From: Inia geoffrensis
Lineage: Eukaryota; Chordata; Mammalia; Artiodactyla; Iniidae
Assembly (NCBI GenBank): GCA_036417435.1
Contig: CM070910.1
Location: 16,433,501 to 16,497,500, forward strand
Length of the DNA: 64,000 nt
Direction: 5' to 3'
The notes under the pieces were generated by a model. It was not told the origin of the DNA and ran no database searches. It saw nothing but the letters and a program-made list of their open reading frames with translations. Every line of letters starts with the position of its first letter. Position 1 is the first letter of the stretch. Below are positions 22,032-34,098 of the stretch, in pieces. The position numbers and the translations under genes are program-made.

Positions 22032-22500
22032 TCTTTGTCCTGGGCTTCTCCCATTTTGCCTGCCTTGCTCCGGTAGAGATGGGGAAATGTGGAGATTAGG
22101 AAGCAGATGTCAAAGGATGTTGGGTCTCCTCATTGGGCCACAGTTTGGATAATATCTTCTTACCACCTACCCGCTATAAATGAGCCCCAGACTCAATGGC
22201 ACACCTTGAATCTGGAGTGAAGTCTTGAGGACTCCAGTCTCTTCCGGCCTCATCTAAATCTGATCCCTGGAACCACAGCTAGCAATAAGCTGGTCTGAGG
22301 AGGCTGGCCTGCTTGGGATCATTCCTGTTGTTGTCATCCTACTTAAGACCCTTGGTACAGTAGTCGTAAATACGTTTTGCAGGGATTAATAAGCAAGCCA
22401 GTGCTCTGAAAAACCCACTAATATCTAAGAAACCCCCTCAGTGGAGTCCTTGAACATGTTCAAATATTCAGAGCCTTATTTGACCTATTTCCTCATCAGC
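22032..22500. other. No recognisable feature
   Basis: Nothing recognised. Confidence 0.5.
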
Positions 22501-22504
22501 GATG

Positions 22505-22725
22505 GTTGTATTTTATTGAGGGTCTCCTATGTGCAAGACATTCTGTAAGACTCCTTGCATACATTATCTCATTATTTTTCATGACAACCATATGGACTAA
22601 ATGTTGTTTCTCCATTTGGCAGAAATGGAGATTGAAGTTCAGAGAATCCAAGTAAATTGCCCAGCGTCACAGAGTGCAACCCTGAGATTAAAATGCAAGT
22701 CGGCTTGTGTCCAAAGCTTATATCA
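22505..22725 (-). repeat. MIR SINE, antisense
   Basis: 'ttattgagggtctcctatgtg', 'cattatctcattatttttcat', 'aatggagattgaagttcagag' and 'gcccagcgtcacagagtgca' are antisense MIR landmarks in order. Confidence 0.8.
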
Positions 22726-22939
22726 TTTTTTTTAAAAAAACAATATTGGGTTATTGTAGAGGAAAGTTTCTAATCACCCAGTACTACTTATCTAGCCTAT
22801 GCAACAACTCCTGGGTTCACTATAAAGGTCCAGAGTAGGCTTGAGCCCCTCCAACTCTGGAACTTTCCATGGTCTCTGCCTCTCATTCTTCCTGATCTTG
22901 GAGAGCAGGAATAAGAGTGGGGATTTTTTTGTTGTTATT

Positions 22940-23095
22940 GTTGTTGCTTTTAATATTTTCTCTTTATATTTAATTTTTGTCAGTGTGATTACTGTGTGTC
23001 TCAGCATGTTCCTCCTTGGGTTGATCCTGTGTGGTACTCTCTGCACTTCCTGGACTTGGGTGACTGCTTCCTTTCTCATGTTAGGGAAGTAAGAG
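22940..23095. mobile_element. Possible old L1 fragment
   Basis: 'cagcatgttcctccttgggt', 'tgatcctgtgtggtactctct' and 'gcacttcctggacttgggtga' resemble a stretch seen in old L1 copies. Family and strand are unsure. Confidence 0.4.
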
Positions 23096-23900
23096 TGGGG
23101 ATTTAAAAAACTAGATTGACTATACTGAACACATCTCCCAAGAGCAAATGATAATTCTCAGAAACATCCATATTAAAAAAAAAGAGACATTTTTCCCAAT
23201 TTGAAACACACTCTGCATGGATTTCTCTCATCCATGTTGTAGTATATAAAGCAGTTTAAAGCAATTCACTCATTTAATTAATGAGTAGTGGCATTAGCTT
23301 CTTTTCTCATGTGACTGCTTTCAAACTTTCTTACTTTTTCACTCTTTACTTTCCCCTGCCCTGTCCAACCAGAAAATAAGAATTTGAACTGAAGAAAAAA
23401 AATCACTTTCTCCTTAGCTATTCTAAGACCTAATCAAATCTTTGAAATTATTGCCTAAAAATTTAAGTAGTAATAGAGGCACAAGCATTACAAAGTTCAA
23501 ATAGCGTAGAAGGAGATATACTTTTAGGAAGGAAATAAGACCCTTCCTCCCCAGTCTCAAGTCTAAGGCCTGAGAGATATCTACGTTTATTTATTGATGT
23601 TTAAATTATTTTGGGAACTACAAGAAATATGCTTCCACTTCTTTTTCTTAATTTCTCAACCTTGATTAGTATCTATTGGTTGCCCACTAAGAAAGATGAA
23701 GGATTTTGCATACTTACAACTGTTATTTCCCACATGCCCTCCTCCTGACCATTGTACTGCATTTTCTGGGGAGGGAAGGGAGAAGACCAGTGTCTGCCCA
23801 TCTATCCCATCGCCAGCCCTTTCAACAGTTACCCTGGTGCCTGACCCCCGGTTCACTCCTGTTCTCTGCTGGTTCTGTCAGAGCTTGGCATCTCTTGAAA
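23096..23900. other. No recognisable feature
   Basis: AT-rich unique-looking sequence with no gene or clear repeat. Confidence 0.5.
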
Positions 23901-23904
23901 CTTG

Positions 23905-24430
23905 TGTCAATCCAGGGTCTCATCAGGAAAGCAGAACTCATGCCAGATAATTCAATAGAGGGAATCTAATTAGGGGAATTAATTACGAATGCCTTGGAAG
24001 AGCTGACAGAGCAAACAGGATGATGAAACAGCTCAGAATTTGGAACCACAAGAGAGTTAGGGGATGGAGTCCCCAGAGTTCAATAGCTAAGCCTCTCCCT
24101 TGCTGGGTGTCAGACCTCTGGCACACCCCTTGCTGGGTGTGACCTCCAGAGTAGGTCACGCAGCTGCAGCAAGGCCTCCAGGTAGGAAATGGGACCATGG
24201 AGAAGATTTAGCTGTTGATGGAGACACGGCTCAAAACCAAGAAAGAGGGGAAGAAACACCCTGGCTTCTTCCCTCCTCCCACTGCCAGTCTCTCACCAGT
24301 GCCCCCTGTTGGTTGAAACTATGCAGAAGCCAGTTTGGCAAGGGAGAGTCTGGAAAATATAGATTGTCGGGGTTAGTAGCCTGAGAGACAGAACTAGTAG
24401 GGAGAGAATCTGAGAGCAAACAGGTGGATG
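23905..24430. repeat. Unassigned interspersed repeat with short duplication
   Basis: The stretch carries wording seen at many mammalian loci ('caggaaagcagaactcatgcc', 'tctaattaggggaattaatta', 'ggcaagggagagtctggaa'), but I cannot name the family. CCCTTGCTGGGTGT occurs exactly twice, at 24097 and 24127, a 30-bp period. Confidence 0.4.
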
Positions 24431-24433
24431 AGG

Positions 24434-24893
24434 TGTCACGGGTTGAATTATGTCCCCCTAAAAAGACATGTTGAAGTTCTAACCCTCAGTATCTCGGAAT
24501 GTGACCTTATCTGGAAATAAGGTCATTGATGATGTAATTAGTTAGGTTGAGATGAGGTCATATTGGAGTAGGGTGTGCCTTTAATCTAATATGACTGGTG
24601 TACTTATAAGAAGATGGAGGACACAGAGAAACACAGGGAGAACATTATGGAGCAACAGAGGCAGAAACCAGAAATCTACAAGGCAAGCAATGCCTAAGAC
24701 TGCTGGGCGTCACAGAAGCTAGGAGAGGGGCATGGAACAGATAGCTTCTCCCTCATACCTCTCAGAGGGAACCATCCCTGCCAATACCTTGATTTCAGAC
24801 TTCAAGATTCCAGAAGTGTGAGAGAATACATTTGTATTGTTCCAAGCCGCCCAGTGTGGGATACTTTGTTACAGCAGCCCTAGGAAACTAAGA
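24434..24893 (+). mobile_element. MaLR (MLT1/MST-type) solo LTR
   Basis: The full LTR order is visible: 'tgtcacgggttgaattatgt' at the left end, 'gaccttatctggaaataagg', 'aatatgactggtgtacttata', 'caccttgatttcagactt'-like wording near 24790, and 'actttgttacagcagcccta' at the right end. The hexamer GATGAG flanks both sides (24427-24432 and 24894-24899) and is a possible target-site duplication. No internal region is present. Confidence 0.88.
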
Positions 24894-24899
24894 GATGAG

Positions 24900-25970
24900 C
24901 ACAGGGTTCTCCTGGGAAGAGTGCTCTCACTTCTTACATGTATTCTAGGCTACAACTTTCTCAGCAATGATTTTATATCAATATGATCTCATGTACTTCT
25001 TGCTTTTCAAAAATACGTCAAAATCTCTGGTCCATGGTACTCAGTACTATTATGGATTCATTCCAATCCAAGTGTCATTTCAATGGAATTCCATGAAGGA
25101 GAGCAAGTAAACATTAGCACTCAATCTGCCATTCTAAAGCAGAACCCTACCACCCAACATGGGCGAGGTTCAAAGTTTAGGGCATCCTCACCTCCTCCTG
25201 TCCAGGGGTGAGGTCTTCCAATTACACATATAGTGAATACACATACAGCATATCAAACACAAAACAAGGTTTTGCATAAAAGAAATCACAACACCCCGTT
25301 TATTGAAGAGGGAAACTTTGAGTTTTAACTTACTGATTGATATAACTTGTCAAAATAATTGGAATGCTGGGGCTTGTCTAGGAAAATACCTATCTTATCT
25401 AGAAAGAGAACTCATGCCTTTCCTTAAGGCTTAGATGATTAATTTATCATAGTTCATGGTTAACGTTTTTGAGAACAAGGTTATCTAATGTCTCTTATAA
25501 ATACCCAGTGTTGGATAATATGTTCTGCTCCTCTGTCTAATCACACTCTATGTTTCTAAAATCTCTAAGAGTTCTTAAAAAGCAAGCAGCGATAACAATA
25601 GCAATAACAACATGCACAAAAACCCATGTGGGACCAACAGCCTGAGACGTGACTGACCACTAGCTCTGAGAAAAATTACTAGTTACGTGCCTACAGACCC
25701 ACCAGATTTAAAGGGACCACAGAACCACATGACACCTAGAAGTCCCATATGTTCTTATCATGAGCACTGAATCAGCTATTTAGTAATTGTTTAGGGTATT
25801 CTTGTCTGATGGGAAAAAAATAAAAGCAGCCTTCTGATATATGATACTCCCTCAAAATGACTAATACTAAAAATTTAGAAAATATAAAACCATTATTTTG
25901 AATGGCATTCTTACATGGGTTTGTGGTATTAAAATGCATGGTGTTTAAGATCTAAAAGAAAAGAAAAAAA
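24900..25970. other. No recognisable feature
   Basis: About 1.1 kb of AT-rich sequence with no gene or repeat I can name. Confidence 0.5.
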
Positions 25971-25972
25971 CT

Positions 25973-26308
25973 GCGACTTCCCTGGTGGCGCAGTGGTTAA
26001 GAATCTGCCTGCCAATGCAGGGGACACGGGTTCGAACCCCCGTCCAGGAAGATCCCACATGCCGTGGAGCAACTAAGCCCATGCACCACAACTACTGAGC
26101 CTGTGCTCTAGAGCCCGCGAGCCACAGCTACTGAGCCCACACACCACAACTGCTGAAGCCCAGAGCCCATGCTCTGCGACAAGAGAAGCCACTGCAATGA
26201 GAAGCCCACGCAGTACAATGAAGAGTAGCCCCCGCTTGCCATAACTAGAGAAAGCCCACGTGCAGCAATGAAGACCCAACACAGCCATAAATAAATAAAT
26301 AAATAAAT
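25973..26308 (+). mobile_element. CHR-1-type tRNA-derived SINE
   Basis: A roughly 330-bp SINE with a tRNA-Glu-like head. The Pol III A box reads TGGCGCAGTGG (25986-25996) and the B box GGTTCGAACCC (26029-26039), both canonical. The body consists of repeated 'gagcc...ccacaactactga' units, and the tail is (ATAA)n from about 26287. This long form with the AAATA tail matches the CHR-1 type of Cetacea, hippos and ruminants. No clear target-site duplication is visible. Minus-strand open frames over it are artefacts of the SINE. Confidence 0.92.
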
Positions 26309-27040
26309 GAAGTATCCAGATCCACCCTTTTAGCTGTTTTAAATTATTTTTCTCCACCTCCATGGCAGTAAAATGATTTCCAATGGAAACACTCCTTGTA
26401 AAGCTACATCTTGCTTTCTTCTGTGTCTGCGGGAAGGAGAAAGCAGGAACTTGTCTTAAGGATTCTCTCAGCAAGACTTTCTATGTTATGATCCCAGGGA
26501 GGTCTGCACATACTTACTCATTTTTCTGGTGTCGTGCAAAACGGACTGGGTTTGGTGGTAAAAAAACCCGACTGTTTCTAAGGGTTAAGCCGGCTAAATT
26601 TGGTTGACTTCACTGGAAAACTGTGTTCTTTATGATACTGTGTGTTCCATTCCATAGGAATGGGAATTACTGTCTGGCTTCTGCAGTGTCGGTATGACAC
26701 CGAGGTCATGCTCTAGCTCCTGGAAGATCAGAGGCTCAGTTCCCAACAGCACGATCCCTGTGCGTTCTCACAGCCACCTCACAGCTCATGGTCATACCAG
26801 AGCCCAGTCCCTTAGCTTCCTGTAGAAGTAATATCCATTCTGGCAGGGTTCCAGTTTCACCCCACTGCCCAGTGTAAATTTTGGTGGCAGTCACCTGGGC
26901 TCTAGTTCATGGAGTCCTGATACTTTGAATTCAGGCTCTCCCTGACTCTGTTTCTCCTGAGCCTAGAGCTCCAGACTCAGTTTCCCTATGGTATCTTCCA
27001 TGAGGAGATGCTCAAGGTGTCTCACCTTTTGCTCCAAAGC
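26309..27040. other. No recognisable feature
   Basis: Nothing recognised. Confidence 0.5.
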
Positions 27041-27044
27041 TTCC

Positions 27045-27160
27045 TTAATCATTCACTCAATAAAAATTTAGAGAGCGCTTACCTTGTGTGTTGCCCTTCG
27101 CTAAAGCATGGTGAGAATGACCAAGAAATACGTGACAGGGGTCTTATGTAGGCACTTATT
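27045..27160 (-). repeat. L2-like 3' end fragment
   Basis: 'cattcactcaataaaaattta' then 'gagcgcttaccttgtgtgtt' matches the antisense of the L2 3' end. Confidence 0.5.
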
Positions 27161-27329
27161 GGTTAATCCATAACCCATTCTCAAATCCCTTTTCCCTTCT
27201 CTGCCTTCCCTTTGAATACCGGAAAAAACAAATATTTGCTTCCTTAGCCTCTTTTTGCAGCTGACAGTGGCCATGTGGCACAGTTTTAACTGAGACAGAG
27301 TTGTAGCGGGGCCAGCATCTCTGCTATTC

Positions 27330-28110
27330 CTTCCAGGTCAGAGCTATAGCTAACTCATTGTTTTCAATGTTTACACAATGTTTCATAGTGTGTACGTATT
27401 AAACTCATCCAACCATTCCCCAAGTGATTGATAGTTGTTATTTCTTATTTTTCCCAATACAACAATGCTGCAATAAACATTTCTTTTCATATATTCTATG
27501 TACTGGTGCTTTTATTTCTTTCAGGATAGAGTCCCAAATGCTGTATTACTTTGTTAAAATATATACGTATTTAAATTTCGAAAGATATTGGCAGTTTTTC
27601 AAAAATATAGCAGTCCCAATTCTCAGTAGCTGTATATAAATGAGCTCATTTCTCTACATCTTTATCAGCACTGGAGTTATTTCTGTTTTCAACTTTTGCC
27701 AATCTAATGAATGAAAATAGATAATTAGTGTTGTTTAATTTTAATTTCTCTGAATCCTAATGAAATTGTTCATCATAGATTTATTAGCCATTAGATCCTC
27801 GTCGGTGAATTTCCTGTTTATATCCTTTGTCCATTTTTCTAATGGCTCGTTTGTCCTTTTCTTGTCAACTTGTAGACACTTCTTTGCACGTTAGAGATAT
27901 AACCCTATGCCTGCCATGTGTATAGCAAATATTTTTTCTGGCTACTATATGTCTTTTGAATGGCAAAAGACAAAACAGTTTTTAAAAACAGTTTATATAA
28001 TCAAATATGTCTTTCTTTTCCTTTCTGACTTCCTTGTTTAGGAAAGTCTACCCACTTCAAGGAGTTGGTTTTCTGAACTTGGTTCAACATTTTAGTAACA
28101 TATACTTCGG
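27330..28110 (-). mobile_element. L1M LINE 3' region
   Basis: The antisense of an old L1 3' end is in order: 'aatacaacaatgctgcaataa', 'gaaattgttcatcatagattt', 'tatcctttgtccatttttct', 'gcaaatattttttctggcta'. It is non-coding and truncated. Confidence 0.8.
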
Positions 28111-28204
28111 GGGGCCTGCAGTGTGAGACATACCAATCTTAAAGAGAACAAGACCTGCAAAGGAATATTTGCAGAAAAGCAAGCTGTCGATGGGGAAGAG
28201 TATA

Positions 28205-28460
28205 TAGTATATAGTGGTTTAGAGCTCTGGAGTCAGATAGTCTTGAGTGTGAGTTCCATTTCTCAAATGGGAATGCTGGATGAATAACTGCTGAGATTTT
28301 AGGCAAGTTACTTAACCTCCTCTTCTGTAGAAGGGAGTACTAGTACCTATTCATATGTTTACTGCAAGTACTAACAACTAACAACAGTGCATGTAAAGCC
28401 TTTAGCAGAGGGGGTTTAGCACACAACAAGTGATAACCATTACTATTACTGTTATTAGTG
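28205..28460 (+). repeat. MIR SINE, near full length
   Basis: 'agtggtttagagctctggagt', 'gattttaggcaagttacttaa', 'cctcctcttctgtagaagg' and 'gtgcatgtaaagcctttagc' are MIR landmarks in sense order. Confidence 0.8.
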
Positions 28461-28649
28461 CAGAAAAAGTAGGAGAGAATTTCAGAAAGATACACCGGCG
28501 TTCAAGAGATTCGACATTAATCTGTAGGGGATGGAAAACAAAGGAAAGTTTGGTAGCAGAATCGTAATGTGGGAGAGGTGGTGTTTAATAAAAATTGACC
28601 TCTCTTTAGGGACCTATTGTTCCCTAAACGCTGTATTTATATTTATGTT
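28461..28649. other. No recognisable feature
   Basis: Spacer between a MIR and an L1. Confidence 0.4.
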
Positions 28650-29120
28650 TTTAAATTTAACATCTTTATTGGAGTATAATTACGTTACAATGTTGTGTTA
28701 GTTTCTGCTGCATAACGAAGTGAATCAGCTCTATGTATGCATATACCCCCATATCCCCTCCCCCTTGCGTCTCCCTCCCACCCTCCGTATCCCACCCCTC
28801 TAGGTGGTCACAAACCACCGAGCTGATCTCCCTGTGCTATGCGGCTGCTTCCCACTAGCTATCTATTTTACATTTGGTAGTGTATATATGTCCATGCCAC
28901 TCTCACTTCGTCCCAGTTTACCCTTCCCCTTCCCCGTGTCCTCAAGTCCATTCTCTACATCTGCGCCTTTATTCCTGTCCTGCCCCTAGGTTCATCAGAA
29001 CCACTTTTTTAGATTCTGTATATATATGTGTTGCATACGGTATTTGTCTTTCTCTTTCTGACTTACTTCACTCTGTATGACAGACTCTATGTCCATCCAC
29101 CTCATTACAAATTTATCTCA
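28650..29120 (-). mobile_element. Cetartiodactyl-type L1, 3' end
   Basis: The left end 'aacatctttattggagtataa' is the antisense of an L1 3' terminus. The body carries the C-rich antisense 'ccctcccaccctccgtatcc' and 'ctgtgctatgcggctgcttc' blocks found in bovine/cetacean L1. It is truncated at its 5' side near 29120. It closely matches the copy at 55229-55586. Confidence 0.9.
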
Positions 29121-29440
29121 AAATCTTATCTTAGAAAAAAAAGAGCACAACTTAAACCCAATCATACTTTAAAAGTTATTGGGATTTGATCAGATTGTGG
29201 TTATTCTATCAATCCACATCTGACTTCAGGTGAAGATTTCTGTCTCATAATCAAAAACATATCCAGTCTAAAAAACAGAACAAAACTCTACAACTTCAAC
29301 TTTCCATATCCTCATTTGTAGGGAGCTTGGTGTGGCTAATTCAGCTAAGAACATTTGAGGGTCGTCTCACTGGCTCTCAGTGCACACCTATCGGCAAATA
29401 GGATACCACCTTACAGAGAGATGAGTCCACCTTCCACAAC
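29121..29440. other. No recognisable feature
   Basis: Nothing recognised. Confidence 0.5.
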
Positions 29441-29822
29441 TATTATGGACTGAAATTTTGTGACCCCCTCCAAATTCATATGCTGAAACTCTAACCACAA
29501 TATAACTGTATTTGGAGATCGGGCTTTGTGGAAGTAATTAAAGTTAAATAAGGCCCTGAGCCAATAGGATTAGTGTCCTTACAAGAAGAGACATCAGAAA
29601 GCTTGCGCCCCTCTCGGTACTCATGCAGAAGAAAGGCCATGGGAACACACAGTGAGATCGTGGCTGCCTACAAGCCAAAAGTAGAGGCCTCAGTATGAAA
29701 CCAAACTTGCTGGTCACTTGATTGTGGACTTCCAGCCTCCAGAACTGTGAGAAAATAAATGTCTGCTGTTTACGGCCCCAGTCTGTGGTACTTTGTTATG
29801 GAAGCCTGAGCAGACGAATGCA
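29441..29822 (+). mobile_element. MaLR (MLT1A/MSTA-type) solo LTR
   Basis: 'tattatggactgaaattttgt' at the left, 'tcatatgctgaaactctaacc', 'aggattagtgtccttacaaga', 'ccagcctccagaactgtgag' and 'tggtactttgttatggaagc' at the right give the MaLR LTR order. It is a solo LTR. Confidence 0.88.
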
Positions 29823-32509
29823 ATATCCAGCATCAAACTCTCGTTCTACCTATGAATGCTAGGAGTTATTTAAATCCGAGTAAAAGTTATTTTTTTAAGA
29901 ATGGAATTTCTCCATTCCTCCCGAATTAAGGTTGTCTTTGTCTTCAAGGAAAGCATGTCTGGAGCCTGAATTCCAGGGAAGGTTGAAGAAACAGCATTTT
30001 TTGTTTTTTCCTCTACTCTGCAGGATGCTGGGTCCCTCCTTCATGAAGCGTGGGAGCATACGGACCAAGAAGCTACACGATCAAGTAAACCAAATACTTG
30101 GAAGAGTTATAAAATACAGGAAAAAATACGTCTTGACTTTAACCCAGCCTCATGAAATCCCAGTTATGGCTTCTTCCAGAGAGATGACATGGCTTTACTC
30201 ATAAGCTGCTCTTCCTACTTGCTGATCTCCTTGTTTCAGAAAATACAGAGAGACTGGATATGCAAATGGACAATGGCCAGGGCATATATAAAAATAGAAC
30301 TCTGGTCTGCAACGTGCCCAGGAAACCAAGCCCTTTATCTACAATAAACAACCCAGGCAGGCAGCCTGCTGTGAGTCAGACTTGCGGATTGCTATCTCTA
30401 GTAACAATCCAGGAAGCTAAAGAATAATTCCTATGACAACCGGCCCGGAATCACTGGAACCTGATTAATAACTGCCAGCTTCTCTAATTTTTGCAAAGCC
30501 AAATATGTAGCCCAGCCCATCACACGGGAGCCCCACTTATAGTTAGCTCACCTACAGCTGCCCGGGGCTAACGACCTCCAGCAAGGGCACATCCGAAGCC
30601 TTCCCTTTTGTGCACTAAAAGATTCCCACTACTCTGCCTGCCTTTGAGTCTCTGTCAAAATGTAAATGACTTTGGCCAGCTCCCAAAATAGCCTTTGCTA
30701 GGTCTTCTTTGGTTGGTCTTCTTTTATTTCTCCGCTATCTTTTTATATATTCCCTAGAAGATTAAGAGGTTCTTTTCTTCCCTAATTGTGCTCTGAAAGA
30801 TTTTCTGTCATGTTTGTGATGGAGACAGGGTTTTTTTCCCCCACCTCGGGATTGTAAATTGTGAAGGCGCACATGACGTTGTATAAAAAAAAATCATACC
30901 AGATGTTTGTGACGATATAAACCAATCCTTAGCATGAGGGAGAGGCGCATCAAGCCTCAGAAAGAGACAATTATCCCGTCTTTGGGTATATGTGGACTTG
31001 GAATAGAGCACACAGGGCTCATGCCCCCAGAGTGATTGTTCTAGGCTGGTGATGTGCATACAGGGCCCCCCGACCACCTGTTCCTGCTCTCTCCCACCCC
31101 CATCACTTTTTCAAGGGTATTTATAGTGACTTAAGCCCGTGTTTCTGAGTTCCTGGATCTGACCCCTGGCAGCCCGTGGCTTCCCTGCCTTCACTGTGCC
31201 ACTGTCCATTTTGCTGTACTGGTTGTGTCGCCTCCTGGGCGTCCCCTTGGGTACTGGGCACCCAGTCTAGGTGCTTGTTTTGCTTGAGCCAGTGAAAGAG
31301 GAATGGGTAACACCTCAAAGGAGGCTTTCCATCTGCCGATCTTGGCAGTTCTGCTGTTTTGAAAGACAACAGAACAGTGGGAAGGAGGATATTTCATTCC
31401 CTTAGTGCCCCTTTGCTTAGCCGTGGCAACCGTAGTAGCAAAGTGCCTTTTGCGGGGAATCGTTTGAACCAGGTCCTTATCTGAATTGCTTGGAATAAGC
31501 TTTAATAAAAACAGAAACATCAGCCTAAAAAACTCTCCACTAAATTCAGACCAACAGCACTCGTTTTAGTCCGGCTTGCTTCTCATTAATAAAAATGAAT
31601 GATTAACTCCTTAAAGTTAGGTATTTTTCATAAATAGAAATCCATTTAAATGAATCTGGAAACTGTGAGATTTCTAATTTAACCCTGTAGTCTACTTCAC
31701 TGACAAACTTTAAATGACTTGATGGAAAATGAAGGTTCCAAGGTGCCATTTGGTGTTCAACAGCCTGCCTCTTATGTTGATAGATGGGTTAGGGCACTTC
31801 TCAGAGTTTACCTCGGCTTCACCTACATTAATATCAGCATTCAGCAAAGGCTCCACAAAGCACTGTATTTTGATTCATCAGCAGTTTTCCAGGAAAATGT
31901 TGCTAATGGTTGAACAAGTTAAAGTATCACAGAGTTCAGAATAGAAGCGATGACGCAGGCACAGGGTACCAACTTATCTCTGTCCATCTTTAGATATTGG
32001 TCAGGCAGCTACCATGGACTGGAGACACTGGGTCCAATGGCCAGTGACAGTGTAGACTGGAAATTGTGGTTCCTCCTTTTGTGTGTAGCTATCTCCTCGG
32101 AATCACAAACGCTCTTTAAAACTCTCTTTCCAGCTATCAGTTCTAAACAGCTGAGAGACCTTTAGGGAGAGGGGTCTATAAAGAAGTTAATAAGTGCAAT
32201 TAATGGGAAAAATAAAGTAACCTTTCAAAGTATGAATACTAGCCTAGCACTACTCCCCGATGTGGAAGGGAGTGGGCAGTCAACCTCCCCTACGTGACTG
32301 TTAGTCAGTCAAGGGCACACAGAATACAGGAAAAAAAAATGAGTAAAATAGGCCTTTATTTTGAATTTGGATTATACATTCCATTCTCTGTCCTGCTCCA
32401 GGTATTTCCTGATTCTATCCAAGTGCCTAGTTTCTCACTGGGAGGGCCTGGTAATCACTTCTCTGGGTACCCATGTGGCCACCGCTGTGTAGCCAGTCAC
32501 CCTCTCTGA
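29823..32509. other. No supported gene over 2.7 kb
   Basis: No repeat I can name. A weak terminal-exon-like candidate is listed separately. Frames of about 80-110 codons on the minus strand at 31121-31520 overlap each other in different frames and show no known domain. Confidence 0.4.
30024..30204 (+). other. Candidate terminal-exon-like stretch (weak)
   Basis: A pyrimidine-rich tract (tttttcctctactctgcag, 30005-30023) is followed by an open stretch, MLGPSFMKRGSIRTKKLHDQ onward, ending in a stop at 30202-30204. The predicted peptide is basic and I do not recognise it. A splice-acceptor-like sequence and 60 open codons can arise by chance in 64 kb. No partner exon or polyadenylation site was identified. 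Confidence 0.12.
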
Positions 32510-32960
32510 CTTTTACCTTCCACACCTCCTTCCTTTCCCATGGCTTCTCAAACCTTGAACCCCCCTTTACTCATGACAAGGGCTCTCCCCTTGACTAAAT
32601 TTTAGTCGGCCTTCTCTGAACCCTCTTTTCAAGCAGGCCTCGTCCTCGGTCCCATCCTTGGCTTGCTGAGTCCATCCAGCTTTAGCAAAGCATCCTGCTA
32701 AGCCAGTGTATTGAGAATTGCCCCACCCTTGATATCCAATCAGTCTCTTTTTCCTTCTACCCACCCTTGATACCTAACCTATCCCTCTTAGTAATTTTCC
32801 ATCCACTCCCAGACCCTGCCTACTGGCTATGAATTCCTGCTTGTGCCTGTTGTTCAGAGGTAAGTCCAATCTCTCTCCCTTATTGCAGTAGTCTTGAATA
32901 AAGTCTTCCTTGCTGTTTTTAACAAGTGTCAGAGTAAGTTCTCTTTATTCCTTCCCAATC
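32510..32960 (+). mobile_element. LTR-like segment (endogenous retrovirus family unclear)
   Basis: 'ccttggcttgctgagtccatc', 'aattgccccacccttgatatc' and 'tgttcagaggtaagtccaat' are followed by 'gcagtagtcttgaataaagtc' and 'ttgctgtttttaacaagtgtc'. This has the shape of an LTR R/U5 region with a polyadenylation signal (AATAAA at 32897). I cannot name the family. No viral coding sequence is recognisable next to it. Confidence 0.5.
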
Positions 32961-33354
32961 TCAGAGTCCCACCTCGCCACACATGGAGCTCTCTTTGTCC
33001 TTCAGCTCTCCATCCTCTTCTTCAGATTAATCCGGTATCCCATTGTTGGGTGCTGGGGCATTGAATCCTGCAGGATGGAAGAGAGGAGAAGAAAAGACAT
33101 TTTCTCAGTGGCTTGTTCTCAGGGCCTGGTGGGAAGGATTATCAGAGCTTTCCTACTGCTCATGTTCACTGGAGAAAAAAAGAAAGAAAAAGAAAAAAAC
33201 AACTCTCATTTGTGATGCTGAAAGAACTCATCCTATAACTCAACCTTTAGAGCCTGGCCGCCAAATTTCCAAACCACACAAGCCTGCTTTTCTGCTTTAC
33301 AAGCTGCTGGCCAACATTTCTGGTCTCTGCAGAGTTCTCTTTGGTCCCAGTTCC
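32961..33354. other. Unassigned; A/G-rich patch at 33174-33202
   Basis: Contains a short GAAA-rich patch. An open frame of 184 codons spans 33043-33597 on the plus strand but crosses the tandem repeat described next, has no recognisable domain, and looks like low stop density in C/T-rich sequence. Confidence 0.4.
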
Positions 33355-33715
33355 ACCCCAGACTTCTACTCCTTGGGAGATCTCTCTATGCCCTCTGTCC
33401 ATCAGACATTGGAGGGCCACCACCGGGCATTTAGTGAAGGTTCAGAGTGTCTTAGGGGGATTCCTCCCTCCCCTCCTACCCGGCTCCCAGACTTCACAGG
33501 GTTGTTGCTATGTACTCAGCAAAGGCCTAGTGTGCCTCGCAGGGATTTCTCTCCACTTTCCTGCCTTTCTTCCAGCCTTCAGCATGCCATTACCTAGTAT
33601 TTGGAGAAGGCCTGTGTACCCCAGCAGGAATCTCTCTTTAAGCTCCTTCCCTGCCTTCAGTCTTGGATGGACCTTTTCATGAACTCGATGAAGGCCTATT
33701 AGAAAGAGTTGGCCC
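33355..33715 (+). repeat. Diverged 85-bp tandem repeat, 3-5 units
   Basis: AAGG-led units start at 33437, 33522, 33607 and 33691, giving periods of 85, 85 and 84. Units share the layout AAGGCCT-gtgt-ccnnGCAGGgAttTCTCT-C/T-rich-ctgccttc-agc. Units two and three agree best (roughly two thirds by eye). A probable earlier unit begins near 33355 and the last is partial. The period is not a multiple of three over all units, so it is not a protein repeat. Confidence 0.7.
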
Positions 33716-34098
33716 TTTGGCTGGAGCCACTCAGGACTCTAGTCCATCAAGTGAGCCTGTGTAACTGTTACATGTTTGTTCAAAGTTCAGCTGACTTCTC
33801 TTGATTCCCATCTATGAAAGATTTTTTCCTCTTCCCACCACCCTGCCAAGTACAAAAGCCACTATGATTTCTTCTTTCCCAGAAAGGATTTGTCCCTCTT
33901 CTGAAATTAAGTTTCATTTGAGTTTGGCTTTTTAAAAACTATGATTTTGTAGCTTATCTTGTTATTCTTGTTGTTAGGGTCCTTATCATGTTTTTAGGCT
34001 TTTTTTTTTTACAGCAACTTATTCTAAAGCAAAATCTTACTTGGAATCTGAATACCCAAAACAGATCAAAGGTGAATCTCTGGATTAAAACATAATTG
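33716..34098. other. No recognisable feature
   Basis: Nothing recognised apart from a short poly-T at about 33999. Confidence 0.45.

Noticed and set aside
25973..26045. tRNA gene suggested by perfect A and B boxes
   Set aside because: It is the tRNA-derived head of a SINE. It lacks a full cloverleaf and is followed by the SINE body.
26073..26474. 133-codon minus-strand frame with repeated CGLSSCGSRA-like wording
   Set aside because: It is the antisense of the CHR-1 SINE body with its repeated units.
33043..33597. 184-codon open frame, the longest in the window
   Set aside because: It crosses a tandem repeat whose period breaks the frame, lies in C/T-rich sequence, and has no recognisable domain.
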